A DNA stretch of 64,000 bases from Pseudomonas sp. G34 (GTDB lineage Bacteria > Pseudomonadota > Gammaproteobacteria > Pseudomonadales > Pseudomonadaceae). Position numbers and translations under genes: made by a program. The stretch covers positions 496,001 to 560,000 of the forward strand of contig NZ_JAVHZV010000029.1 of assembly GCF_031119625.1 (NCBI RefSeq), in the 5' to 3' direction. This document shows positions 34,134 through 42,317 of this stretch, piece after piece; the first letter of the stretch is position 1; each line of letters opens with the position of its first letter. The notes under the pieces are model-generated. The model was given only the letters and a program-made list of their open reading frames with translations. It was not told where the DNA came from and ran no database searches.

Positions 34134-34835
34134 CTAGAAGTCGTCTTCCACATCACCATCGCGCACGCGGAACTCGCGGTTCTGCAGGTAGGCGTTACGG
34201 ATGAAGATGTACTTGTCGCCGCTGACCATGCGTTCGGCATCCAGCAGGCTGGCGCGGGTATCGACGATATTGACGCCGCGGGTGACGTTGCGCGTCGGCA
34301 CATGATCGATATGGGGATACGGGGTCAGGAAGCTGTCCGGGATCTTGGCCGGCGCGTCACGCAGCGAGCTCGGGCCAAGCAGCGGCAACACCAGGTACGG
34401 GCCGCTTTGCACGCCCCACGCGCCCAGGGTCTGGCCGAAGTCTTCGTCGCTGCGCTGCAGGCCCATGCGGGTGGCCACGTCGAAGAAACCCAGGCCACCC
34501 AGGGTGGTGTTGAACAGCAGCCGGCTGGTATCCACACCCGCATCGTGCACCTTGCCCTGCAGCAGGTTATTGACCAGGTTGCCGACCTCCCACATGTTGC
34601 GGAATACGTTGTGCACGCCGGTTTCGACGAATTGCGGGGTCACCTTGCGATACCCCTGGGCCACTGGCTTGAGGGCGTAGGTATCGACGGCATCGTTGAA
34701 ACGAAAGACGGGACGGTTGAATGACTCCCAGGGGTCTTCCGTTGCCGCCTGGCCTGCCAGCGGCAGGGCCATCAGACCGGCACAGGCCAGCATCCGACCA
34801 AGGCTCGCGATCCAATCGGGTCCAATCAAACGCAT
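34134..34835 (-). CDS. mlaA: MlaA/VacJ outer-membrane lipid asymmetry protein
   Basis: A 233-aa MlaA protein, which removes misplaced phospholipid from the outer leaflet of the outer membrane and passes it to the Mla system. Clear family blocks: DPWESFNRPVFRFNDAVDTY near residues 34-53, LLFNTTLGGLGFFDVA, and GPYLVLPLLGPSSLRD. Most MlaA proteins are lipoproteins, but here the signal peptide reads LMALPLAGQAA with no cysteine at the cleavage site; the only cysteine (Cys18) precedes the hydrophobic core. It is therefore probably cleaved by signal peptidase I. Confidence 0.92.
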   Translation of the reverse strand: MRLIGPDWIASLGRMLACAGLMALPLAGQAATEDPWESFNRPVFRFNDAVDTYALKPVAQGYRKVTPQFVETGVHNVFRNMWEVGNLVNNLLQGKVHDAGVDTSRLLFNTTLGGLGFFDVATRMGLQRSDEDFGQTLGAWGVQSGPYLVLPLLGPSSLRDAPAKIPDSFLTPYPHIDHVPTRNVTRGVNIVDTRASLLDAERMVSGDKYIFIRNAYLQNREFRVRDGDVEDDF

Positions 34836-35032
34836 TGTCTATCTCCTAGGCTATGGGCGCAGCCTGTCCGGCGGCAGCGCCGTAGTATAAAGCCGTCTGC
34901 CGGCAATAGGCAGCGCGCCGTGGCGCCTGGGACGCGCTTCACGCTACCGCATGTCTGGGGAAGGACGCGTGTCACGCCATCGTCACATTGGCTTGCCATC
35001 GTGGGCGCGATCATCGCCAGGGAACGACACCC

Positions 35033-35710
35033 ATGCCTCAGCCCGCGTTCTGCGCCGCCACCTCTCCCTTCACGGCCATCCTCTTCGGCCTGTCCGGCTG
35101 CCTGGTGGACTTCGGCGCCCGCAGCGCTTCCCTGAGCGGTCAGCGGCACCTGGCGCTGGTGCGTGAAGGCGGCAGCGCAGCGCGCCAGCCAATCGGCAGC
35201 CTGGAGCTGGACAGCTGCGCCGAACCGACTCCGGGTGCACTGAGTACCTTGCGCACCCTGCATGAGCAGGGGGTGCCCTGCGCCTGGCTGGATGAATTGC
35301 CGCCAAGCCTGACCGACAAGCTGACCAGCCACCTGCCCGACTGGCTGGCAGCCTCCCCGGCCTGCACCCAGCGCAGCTGGCCGGCACCGGATGCCTGCTG
35401 GCAGGCCCTGGCGGCGCTGCAGATCGAACGCCTGGAGGGCTGCGTGCTGGTCAGCGGCGAGCCGCGCCTTTTGCAGGCAGGCCTCAATGCAGGCCTGTGG
35501 ACCGTGGGTCTGGCCGCCTGCGGCTCACTGGCCGGCCACGCGCTGGCTGACTGGCAGCTGCTCGACGAGCGGCAACGCGAGCGCTTGCGCGCTGACGCCA
35601 CCCTTTCGCTCTACCGGCTCGGCGCTCATTCGGTGATCGACCAGCTCACCGACCTGCCCGCCTGCCTCGAGCACCTGCAGATTCGTCGCAGTAAAGGCGA
35701 GAAACCCTGA
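35033..35710 (+). CDS. HAD-superfamily protein, PhnX-like, without the catalytic Asp
   Basis: A 225-aa protein that aligns by eye with phosphonoacetaldehyde hydrolase (PhnX): ILFGLSGCLVDFGARSAS matches the FDWAGTTVDYG motif I, and VLVSGEPRLLQAGLNAGLWT followed by VGLAACGS matches the motif IV region. The nucleophilic aspartate is a glycine here (Gly19) and the acidic residues of motif IV are also replaced. Hydrolase activity is therefore unlikely and a binding role more plausible. The start at 35033 has AGGGAA upstream. The gene keeps its place between mlaA and queF, as in other pseudomonads. Confidence 0.75.
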   Translation: MPQPAFCAATSPFTAILFGLSGCLVDFGARSASLSGQRHLALVREGGSAARQPIGSLELDSCAEPTPGALSTLRTLHEQGVPCAWLDELPPSLTDKLTSHLPDWLAASPACTQRSWPAPDACWQALAALQIERLEGCVLVSGEPRLLQAGLNAGLWTVGLAACGSLAGHALADWQLLDERQRERLRADATLSLYRLGAHSVIDQLTDLPACLEHLQIRRSKGEKP

Positions 35711-35723
35711 CCTCCCTGTTGAG

Positions 35724-35870
35724 CTAGGCTCTGTACGAAAAGTCTCCGAGCGAAGGTCAGGCGAGGCAAAAATCGGTGAGGCCGCGGAGTTTACGAGCTG
35801 TAAATGAGCAGGCCGAACCGATTTTTAACGAAGCATCATCGAGCGCAGGTACTTTTCGTACAGAGCCTAG
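35724..35870 (+). repeat. 147-bp palindromic-ended repeat (MITE-like)
   Basis: Begins and ends with perfect 20-base inverted repeats (CTAGGCTCTGTACGAAAAGT and its complement). The interior has GCGAGGCAAAAA, GCGGAGTTTACG, GTAAATGAGCA and TTTTAACGAAGCA, which recur in reversed orientation in the element at 58212-58353. No transposase is encoded, so it would need to be mobilised in trans. It sits between the HAD and DUF4404 genes without disturbing either. Confidence 0.8.
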
Positions 35871-35943
35871 GCTGAATCGAAGTACTGACCTTTCGTCGCG
35901 CCGCACGGTCAATTGTCTTGCCTATCAAGAGAGGGAGAGTCCC

Positions 35944-36210
35944 ATGCCTGCGAACCATCTGCAGCAGCAACTGGAAGAGCTGCGCAAGCAACTGGTCGAA
36001 CACCCGCCGGAAAACGAAGAAGATCGCGAGTCGCTCGAACTGCTCGCCCGCGACATCGAGCTGCAACTGGCGGCGCAACCGGTGACCACCCCTGATGCCT
36101 CGCTGGTCGATGGGGTCAACCTGGCGGTGGAGCGCTTCGAGGTGAGCCACCCGACCCTTGCCGGCAGCCTGCGCAACATCATGCAGAGCCTGGCCAACAT
36201 GGGAATCTGA
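35944..36210 (+). CDS. DUF4404 family protein
   Basis: An 88-aa soluble, acidic, helical protein: MPANHLQQQLEELRKQLVEH followed by ESLELLARDIELQLAAQ and the end SHPTLAGSLRNIMQSLANMG, which matches DUF4404 of Pseudomonas. Two predicted coiled-coil helices near residues 4-20 and 27-43. The start at 35944 has GAGAGGGAGAG upstream. The conserved position before queF is typical. Function unknown. Confidence 0.85.
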   Translation: MPANHLQQQLEELRKQLVEHPPENEEDRESLELLARDIELQLAAQPVTTPDASLVDGVNLAVERFEVSHPTLAGSLRNIMQSLANMGI

Positions 36211-36230
36211 TTCCGGCGCCACAAACAAAA

Positions 36231-36255
36231 AACCAGCCATCCGGCTGGTTTTTTT
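36231..36255. terminator. Bidirectional intrinsic terminator
   Basis: AACCAGCC, four-base loop, GGCTGGTT and seven T, with an A-run on the left. It serves the DUF4404 gene rightwards and probably queF leftwards. Confidence 0.88.
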
Positions 36256-36293
36256 ATGCACCGCCACCCTGGCAGATGACCTGTGGCAAACGC

Positions 36294-37121
36294 TTATTGC
36301 CGAACCAGACGCCGGTTCGCCGGCACCTCGGCCAGCGTGGTGCGGTACGGATTGATATCCAGGCCGCCGCGGCGCACATAGCGCGCGTACACGGTCAGGT
36401 ACTCGGGCTGCAGGCGCTTTTGCAGATCCAGGAAGATGCGCTCCACGCACTGCTCGTGGAAATCCGCGTGCTGGCGGAAGCTCACCAGATAGGCCAGCAG
36501 GCTCGCCGGATCCAGCGCCGCACCGCGGTACTCGACCACCACACTGCCCCAATCCGGCTGGCCGGTGACCGGGCAGTTGGACTTGAGCAGATGGCTGTGC
36601 AGGCACTGCTCGACGATTTGCGTCGGGTCGCAGGCCAGCAGCTCCGGTTGGGGCGCGGCGTAGTTGCTGATGCTGATATCCAGGTCATCTATGCAGCGCC
36701 CCGGCAACGCCGTCAGCCCCTCCCGAACGGCTTCGTCCAGGCTGCGCACCCGCACCGTCACCGGCTTGCCGGCGGTAGCCGAGAGGTCTTTCTCCAGCAC
36801 CTCGCGCAACGCCTGCGCAGTGGCGAACACCGACTGGTTAAGCGAGTTCAGGTACAGCTTGAACGACTTGGACTCGATGATATTCGGCGAGTCGGCCGGA
36901 ATCGCGAACTCGCCGATGGCCACCACCGGTTTGCCCGACGGTAGCAACCAGGACAGCTCGAAGCAGTTCCAGTAATCCACCCCCCCATAGGGCAGCGTCT
37001 CGGCGCTCAGGCCCAGCTCGGCCCACTTGGTGGCCCGGGGGATGGGAAACAGCAGTTCGGGCGAATAAGTGGCGATGTACTCGCTGCTTTTGCCCAACGG
37101 CGAATGTTCCACGGAATTCAT
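36294..37121 (-). CDS. queF: NADPH-dependent 7-cyano-7-deazaguanine reductase QueF
   Basis: A 275-aa bimodular (type II) QueF, which reduces preQ0 to preQ1 on the queuosine pathway for tRNA modification. The binding motif ESKSFKLYLNS lies near residues 83-93, and the catalytic cysteine is in LLKSNCPVTGQPDW near residue 182. The C-terminal barrel ends RRGGLDINPYRT. Start MNSVEHSPLGKSSEYIA at 37121. It reads leftwards, tail to tail with the DUF4404 gene. Confidence 0.96.
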   Translation of the reverse strand: MNSVEHSPLGKSSEYIATYSPELLFPIPRATKWAELGLSAETLPYGGVDYWNCFELSWLLPSGKPVVAIGEFAIPADSPNIIESKSFKLYLNSLNQSVFATAQALREVLEKDLSATAGKPVTVRVRSLDEAVREGLTALPGRCIDDLDISISNYAAPQPELLACDPTQIVEQCLHSHLLKSNCPVTGQPDWGSVVVEYRGAALDPASLLAYLVSFRQHADFHEQCVERIFLDLQKRLQPEYLTVYARYVRRGGLDINPYRTTLAEVPANRRLVRQ

Positions 37122-37145
37122 GAGGCGTTACCTGCGATCCAACGG

Positions 37146-37168
37146 GTGCGGCAGCATGGCTGCCGCAC
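37146..37168 (-). terminator. Hairpin between pyrF and queF
   Basis: GTGCGGCAG, CATGG, CTGCCGCAC: perfect 9-bp stem 18 bases beyond the pyrF stop, without a T-run. It may reduce read-through from pyrF into queF. Confidence 0.5.
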
Positions 37169-37186
37169 GGAAAAATGGCGGGCTGA

Positions 37187-37885
37187 TCAGCCCAGCTCGG
37201 CGACCAGCTGGGCCAGCGCAGCAGCCGGGTCGGCGGCCTGGCTGATCGGCCGGCCGATCACCAGGTAATCGGAACCGGCATCCAGTGCCTGCCGTGGGGT
37301 GAGAATACGCCGCTGATCATCCTGCGCGCTGCCGGCCGGGCGAATACCTGGCGTCACCAGTTGCAGCGCCGGTTGCGCAGCCTTGAGGGCCGGCGCTTCG
37401 AGTGCCGAACAGACCAGGCCGTCCATGCCGGCCTTTTGCGCCAGGGCGGCCAGGCGCAATACCTGCTCCTGGGGCTCGATATCCAGGCCGATACCGGCCA
37501 GATCCTCGCGTTCCATGCTGGTCAGCACGGTCACCCCGATCAGCAGCGGTACCTGGCCGTTGAAGGTATCCAGCACCTCGCGGCAGGCGCTCATCATGCG
37601 CAGCCCGCCGGAGCAGTGCACGTTGACCATCCACACGCCCATCTCCGCAGCAGCCTTGACGGCCATGGCCGTGGTATTGGGGATGTCGTGGAATTTCAGG
37701 TCGAGAAACACCTCGAAGCCACGGTCACGCAAGGTGGCGACGATGTCAGAAGCACAGCTGGTGAACAGCTCCTTGCCGACCTTGACTCGGCACAACCTGG
37801 GATCGAGCTGGTCGGCCAGGGCAAGCGCCGCCTCCCGGGTCGGGAAATCCAGGGCAACGATGATTGGGGTCTGACACGCGGACAT
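37187..37885 (-). CDS. pyrF: Orotidine 5'-phosphate decarboxylase
   Basis: A 232-aa OMP decarboxylase, last step of UMP synthesis. It has IIVALDFPTREAALALADQL at the N-terminus and the catalytic Asp-Lys-Asp set in VFLDLKFHDIPNTT near residues 60-73. GVTVLTS and the phosphate loop VTPGIRPAGS follow. The ATG at 37885 is preferred over one 22 codons upstream, which precedes any similarity. Confidence 0.96.
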   Translation of the reverse strand: MSACQTPIIVALDFPTREAALALADQLDPRLCRVKVGKELFTSCASDIVATLRDRGFEVFLDLKFHDIPNTTAMAVKAAAEMGVWMVNVHCSGGLRMMSACREVLDTFNGQVPLLIGVTVLTSMEREDLAGIGLDIEPQEQVLRLAALAQKAGMDGLVCSALEAPALKAAQPALQLVTPGIRPAGSAQDDQRRILTPRQALDAGSDYLVIGRPISQAADPAAALAQLVAELG

Positions 37886-37972
37886 GAGCAACTCTCGAGC
37901 AGAAAATTCGGCGCGCATTGTAGCGCAAGCGATTGCCGATGGGGGTTGCAACGACGGCTGGGCCAGGGCCTG

Positions 37973-39193
37973 TTAACACCGGTGCGCAAGCTGCGCCGCC
38001 AGCCGTACGCCTTCGCCACGCTGACAGGCGATGCGGATGGCACTCAAGCCCAGCCAGTCGGCCAGGCGCCTTACCGCGCCGGCCAGTGCCGTGATGCCGT
38101 CCTCGTTCAATCCGGGGGATTCCTCGTGCACCGCATGGATCGCCAGGCATCCCTGGCTGCGCTCGGCGCGTACGTCCAGCCGCGCGACGATCCGCTCGCC
38201 GAACAAAAACGGCAGCACGTAATAGCCATACACCCGCTTGTGCTGTGGCGTGTAGATCTCCAGCCGATAGCGAAAATCGAACAACCGCTCGGTGCGTGAG
38301 CGCTCCCAGATCAGCGAGTCGAATGGCGACAGCAGCGTGCAGGCAGCAACCCGGCGCGGCACCCTCAGGGGCGCAACACAATACGCCGGCTGCGCCCAGC
38401 CCTGCACGTGGGCAGGGCTCAGCGCGCCCTCCTCGAGCAGCTCCTGCAACCGTGCGCGGCAGTCGCCCGGCTGCAGACGAAAGTAATCGCGCAGGTCTCG
38501 CTCGGTCGCCACCCCCAGCGCCCTGGCCGCCTGCAGCACCAGCGAGCGCTGCGCATCGGCCTCGTCAGGCTGCTGCGCCAGCAGGGAGGCCGGTAGCACC
38601 CGCTCCGGCAGATCGTACAAGCGTTCAAAGCCGCGGCGCCCGGCGACCGTCACTTCGCCAGCCGCGAACAACCATTCCAGCGCCTGCTTTTGCGCAGTCC
38701 ATCCCCACCAGGGGCTGCTGCGCGGGCGTTCCTCGGCCAGGCTGCCGGCGCCCAGTGCACCGCGCTCAGTGACCGCCTGCAGCACCTCGCGAATCAGCGG
38801 CTGCTGCTCGCACCCGAATGCTGCCAGCCCCTTGTAGATGCCACGCCCCTGCTTGGCTCGCTGCATGCGCCAGCGCAGTAACGGGTAGTAGTCGAACGGC
38901 AGCAGAGAGGCCTCGTGGCCCCAGTATTCGAACAGCGTGCGCTGCCGCCCCTGGCTCCAGGCGGCCTGCTGCAACAACTGCGGATCGTAGTGACCGAGGC
39001 GGGAATACAGCGGCAGGTAATGGGCGCGCACCACCGCGTTCACCGAGTCGATCTGCAGCAGGCCGAGCCGCTCGATCACCCCATTGACCGCACGGCTGCC
39101 AGGCGCCCCTGATCGCGGGCGCTGCGCGAACCCTTGAGCGGCAAGTACCGCACGTCGTGCCTGGGCGGCAGACAAGCTGATGATGGTCGACAT
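37973..39193 (-). CDS. YcaQ/AlkX-type winged-helix DNA glycosylase
   Basis: A 406-aa protein of the HTH_42 family related to E. coli YcaQ, which unhooks DNA interstrand crosslinks and removes bulky alkylated bases. The catalytic pair Gln-x-Asp is visible as Gln47 and Asp49 in ERLGLLQIDSVNAV. Other family blocks are FEYWGHEASLLP, WWGWTAQKQALEWLFAAGEV and LSPFDSLIWERSRTERLFDF. It overlaps no neighbour. A role in alkylation-damage repair fits the alkA-ogt pair elsewhere in this window. Confidence 0.87.
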   Translation of the reverse strand: MSTIISLSAAQARRAVLAAQGFAQRPRSGAPGSRAVNGVIERLGLLQIDSVNAVVRAHYLPLYSRLGHYDPQLLQQAAWSQGRQRTLFEYWGHEASLLPFDYYPLLRWRMQRAKQGRGIYKGLAAFGCEQQPLIREVLQAVTERGALGAGSLAEERPRSSPWWGWTAQKQALEWLFAAGEVTVAGRRGFERLYDLPERVLPASLLAQQPDEADAQRSLVLQAARALGVATERDLRDYFRLQPGDCRARLQELLEEGALSPAHVQGWAQPAYCVAPLRVPRRVAACTLLSPFDSLIWERSRTERLFDFRYRLEIYTPQHKRVYGYYVLPFLFGERIVARLDVRAERSQGCLAIHAVHEESPGLNEDGITALAGAVRRLADWLGLSAIRIACQRGEGVRLAAQLAHRC

Positions 39194-39263
39194 GGCGGCA
39201 CCAACGATGGGGGGGAAAATACGCTAACCCATCGCGCTGAATCGACCAACCACCGTGGGCCGC

Positions 39264-39491
39264 CTATTTGCGCAGCGGGTCATCCCAGAACGGCCGCTGG
39301 ACCTCGCTGAACACCTCACTGCGATTCAGCCCCAGGTCTTTCAAAGCGGCGTCGTTGAGTGATGCCAGCAGTTGACGCTCATGCGCCAGCTGCCGCCAAC
39401 GGCGCACCCGCGCCACACACTTTTTGAACCAACCGATGAAACGCCGGGGCTGCCGCTGCACGGCCAGTTCGACACCTACCTGATGATCCAT
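39264..39491 (-). CDS. DUF1127 (YjiS-like) small protein
   Basis: A 75-aa basic protein with the DUF1127 core WRQLAHERQLLASLNDAALKDLGL followed by NRSEVFSEVQRPFW. The start at 39491 is fixed by AGGAGG 8 bases upstream; the open frame beyond it is a shadow of the LysR gene on the other strand. DUF1127 proteins are small, arginine-rich and in some bacteria bind RNA or phosphate-stress regulators. Divergent from a LysR gene 96 bases away, which may regulate it. Confidence 0.85.
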   Translation of the reverse strand: MDHQVGVELAVQRQPRRFIGWFKKCVARVRRWRQLAHERQLLASLNDAALKDLGLNRSEVFSEVQRPFWDDPLRK

Positions 39492-39587
39492 CTTTTCTTC
39501 CTCCTGAAGGGATGGATTCAGTGTCGGACCGGGGATAAGATCAATCCAACGAATGTTTCTTATGCGATGCATCTCGGAGATTGATGA

Positions 39588-40442
39588 ATGGCGCAGTACC
39601 CCAACATCGACAGCGAACTGCTGCGCACCTTTGTCGCGATAGCCGATTACGGTGGCTTCACCCGGGCCGCCGATGCGGTCAACCGCACCCAGTCGGCGGT
39701 GAGCATGCAGATGAAGCGCCTCGAGGAAGATGTGGTCGGCCGGCCACTGTTTCAGCGCGAGGGCCGCCAGCTCACCCTGACCGCCGAGGGCGAAATACTG
39801 CTGGGCTATGCCAGACGCATTCTTCAACTCCACACCGAGGCGCTGAACATCCTGTGCCAACCCGACATGGTCGGCACCCTGCGCATCGGCACGCCGGATG
39901 ACTATGTGATGCGTTTCATGCAGGGCATCCTGATCCGTTTCGCCCAGGCCTACCCGCTGGTGCAGGTGGAACTGCACTGCGAACCGTCGTTCGCTCTGCT
40001 GCAGCGCCGCGATCTGGATCTGACCATCGTCACGCGCGAGCCCGGCTCGGAGATCGGCGAGTTGCTGCGCCAGGAGCATCTGGTCTGGGCCCAGGCGTCG
40101 GCGGCCAAGCTGCATGAGGCCGATCCGCTGCCGTTGGCGATGTTCAACAACCAGTGTTTTTGCCGCACCTGGGCCTGCAATGCACTGGATGCGCAGTCGC
40201 GTAGCTACCGTATTGCCTACAGTAGCCCGAGCCTGTCGGCGATCATGGCGGCGGTCAGCGCCGGGCTGGCGATCACCGCCCAGCTGCGCAGCCTGATCAC
40301 CGCCGACCTGCGCATTCTCGGCGACGCCGAGGGCATGCCGGAACTGCCCATGGCCAGCGTGATGCTGCTGCGCAACGAGCGCACCCGTTCGCCGGCCAGC
40401 GAGGTGCTGGCCGAGCAGATTATCGAAGGCTTCAGGCTTTGA
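39588..40442 (+). CDS. LysR-family transcriptional regulator
   Basis: A 284-aa regulator: helix-turn-helix at about residues 8-66 (LLRTFVAIADYGGFTRAAD, NRTQSAVSMQMKRLEEDVVG, PLFQREGRQLTLTAEGE) and a periplasmic-binding-fold effector domain. Its 3' end overlaps the convergent TauE/SafE gene by 11 bases. The divergent DUF1127 gene is the simplest candidate target. Effector unknown. Confidence 0.93.
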   Translation: MAQYPNIDSELLRTFVAIADYGGFTRAADAVNRTQSAVSMQMKRLEEDVVGRPLFQREGRQLTLTAEGEILLGYARRILQLHTEALNILCQPDMVGTLRIGTPDDYVMRFMQGILIRFAQAYPLVQVELHCEPSFALLQRRDLDLTIVTREPGSEIGELLRQEHLVWAQASAAKLHEADPLPLAMFNNQCFCRTWACNALDAQSRSYRIAYSSPSLSAIMAAVSAGLAITAQLRSLITADLRILGDAEGMPELPMASVMLLRNERTRSPASEVLAEQIIEGFRL

Positions 40443-41187
40443 GGCCGAGCGCTACCGCACAGGCCAGCAAAAAGGCGGTGAACAGCATGCGTAACAGGCG
40501 CTCGGGCAGCGCGTGAGCCAGGCGCACACCCCAGCTGATGCTGAGCAAACCACCTATCGCCAGCGGCAAGGCCAGCGCCCAGTTGACGTGGCCGTGCATG
40601 GCATAGGTCACCAGGGTCACGCCGGTACTGGGCGCCGCCAAGGCCAGTGACAGGCCTTGTGCCACCACCTGCGAGGTGCCGAATACGCTGGTCAGGATGG
40701 GCGTGGCGATCACTGCGCCACCCACGCCGAACAGACCACCGAGCATCCCTGCGCCACTGCCCAGCACCGCCAGCCAGGGCCAGGGGTGGCGCAGTTCGCC
40801 GCTCGCGGTGGGTGGTCGCAGCCACATGCGCAGCAAGTTATAGAAGGCCAGGGCAACCAGAAACGCGACGAACGCCAGGCGCATCGCCTCCGGATCGAGG
40901 TTGACCGCCCAACCCGCGCCAAGCAGCGCGAACACAAAGCTGCTGAGCGCCAGCGCCAGCGCGTAGCGCAGATCGATGCGGTTGCGCTGGTGATAGCGCC
41001 ACAGCGCCAGCAGCACGTTGGGCACCACCATCACCAGCGCAGTGCCCTGGGCGAGCTGCTGATCCAGCCCGAACAGCACGCCCAGGGCCGGAATCGCGAT
41101 CAGCCCGCCGCCAATTCCGAACAGCCCACCAAGGGTACCGAGGGCCAGGCCGAGCAGGATATTCAGGGCAAACGCGAGCAGATCCAT
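40432..41187 (-). CDS. TauE/SafE family sulfite/organic anion exporter
   Basis: A 251-aa inner-membrane protein with about eight helices arranged as two repeats, each with a glycine-rich turn: GTLGGLFGIGGGLIAIPALG near residues 18-37 and GMLGGLFGVGGAVIATPILT near 142-161. These proteins export sulfite, sulfoacetate or related anions. The start MDLLAFALNILLG at 41187 is used; 21 upstream residues in frame are hydrophilic and cysteine-bearing, unlike the family. Lies between two LysR genes, either of which could control it. Confidence 0.9.
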   Translation of the reverse strand: MDLLAFALNILLGLALGTLGGLFGIGGGLIAIPALGVLFGLDQQLAQGTALVMVVPNVLLALWRYHQRNRIDLRYALALALSSFVFALLGAGWAVNLDPEAMRLAFVAFLVALAFYNLLRMWLRPPTASGELRHPWPWLAVLGSGAGMLGGLFGVGGAVIATPILTSVFGTSQVVAQGLSLALAAPSTGVTLVTYAMHGHVNWALALPLAIGGLLSISWGVRLAHALPERLLRMLFTAFLLACAVALGLKA

Positions 41188-41294
41188 GGTGCATCTCGTG
41201 CAAACAGGGTGAGCGCATGCTACCTGTCGCTGGCTGGATGGGTAACGCACAGCCCGGCATAATGGCTGTGCGACGAACGCATAGCGAGCCCTGC

Positions 41295-42260
41295 ATGAAC
41301 CCCGATGCCCTGACCGATCAACTCAGCCTGTTTCTCGATGTACTGGAGAGCGGCAGCTTTTCCGCCGCTGCGCGCCTGCATCCGCTCACGCCATCGGCTG
41401 TTTCGCGGCGCATCGACGCCCTGGAACGCTCCCTCGACTGCAGCCTGTTCAGCCGCAGTACCCATGCGGTGCGGGCCACCCCGGCCGGGCTGGCCTTCGC
41501 CGAGCGGGCCAGGCGAATTCTCGCCGAACTGCACCTGGCACGCGCCGAGGCGGTGTCGTTGAGCAGCGCCCCGGAGGGACTGATCCGTATCGACGCCCCC
41601 GCTCCGTTCGGCCGTCGTCACCTGGCGCCGGCGATTGCCGACTTTCTCACCGCCTACCCGGGGCTGGACGTACAACTGCGGCTGATCGACAGTTTTATCG
41701 ACCTGCATGGCGCGCACCTGGGTGAAGTGGACCTGGTGCTGCGCATTGGCCCCCTGGCCGACACGCGCCTGGTGGCCACGCCACTGTCACCGATGATTCG
41801 CGTGGTGTGTGCCAGCCCTGCCTACTTGGAGCGCCATGGCGTGCCGCGCACGCCTGCCGAGCTGCTGGAGCATGACGGCCTGGATTGGGATGGCCTGGCA
41901 CCCGCCTATGCCTGGCGCTTCGAGAGCCAGGGCAAGCTCGCGGTGTACCGCCCTCGCCGCCTGCGGATGACCGCCAACAATGCCGAAACCCTGGTGTTCA
42001 GCGTGCTGGCGGGCCTGGGCGTGGCTCACCTGCCGACCTGGCTGGTCAGCGAATACCTGGTGCGCAGCGAGCTGGTGGCGCTGTTCTGCGACAACGGCCT
42101 GCCGGCGCCGGAGCCCAGCGGCATCTACGCGCTGCGCCTGCAGCGCGATACCGATTCACGCAGCCGCCTGCTGCTGGAATTCCTGAAGAATCGCTTCGGC
42201 CCGATACCGCCCTGGGATCTGCCGCTGCAAAGCGCCCTGCAGCGCGGCGCCGGCAACTGA
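41295..42260 (+). CDS. LysR-family transcriptional regulator
   Basis: A 321-aa regulator: helix-turn-helix over about residues 8-64 (LSLFLDVLESGSFSAAARL, TPSAVSRRIDALERSLDCSL, STHAVRATPAGLAFAERAR), then the effector domain (LIRIDAPAPFGRRHLAPAIA). This sub-branch often regulates an adjacent exporter or dehydrogenase. It is divergent from the TauE/SafE gene across about 107 bases, which makes that exporter the likely target. Start at 41295; the frame upstream has no site. Confidence 0.93.
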   Translation: MNPDALTDQLSLFLDVLESGSFSAAARLHPLTPSAVSRRIDALERSLDCSLFSRSTHAVRATPAGLAFAERARRILAELHLARAEAVSLSSAPEGLIRIDAPAPFGRRHLAPAIADFLTAYPGLDVQLRLIDSFIDLHGAHLGEVDLVLRIGPLADTRLVATPLSPMIRVVCASPAYLERHGVPRTPAELLEHDGLDWDGLAPAYAWRFESQGKLAVYRPRRLRMTANNAETLVFSVLAGLGVAHLPTWLVSEYLVRSELVALFCDNGLPAPEPSGIYALRLQRDTDSRSRLLLEFLKNRFGPIPPWDLPLQSALQRGAGN

Positions 42261-42277
42261 CCGAGCACAAATGAAAA

Positions 42278-42299
42278 ACGCGGCCGAAGCCGCGTTTTT
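42278..42299. terminator. Bidirectional intrinsic terminator
   Basis: ACGCGGC, CGAA, GCCGCGT with A5 before and T5 after. It serves the LysR gene rightwards and the aldehyde dehydrogenase gene leftwards. Confidence 0.9.
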
Positions 42300-42317
42300 C
42301 ATTGGCTCATAGCGCGG

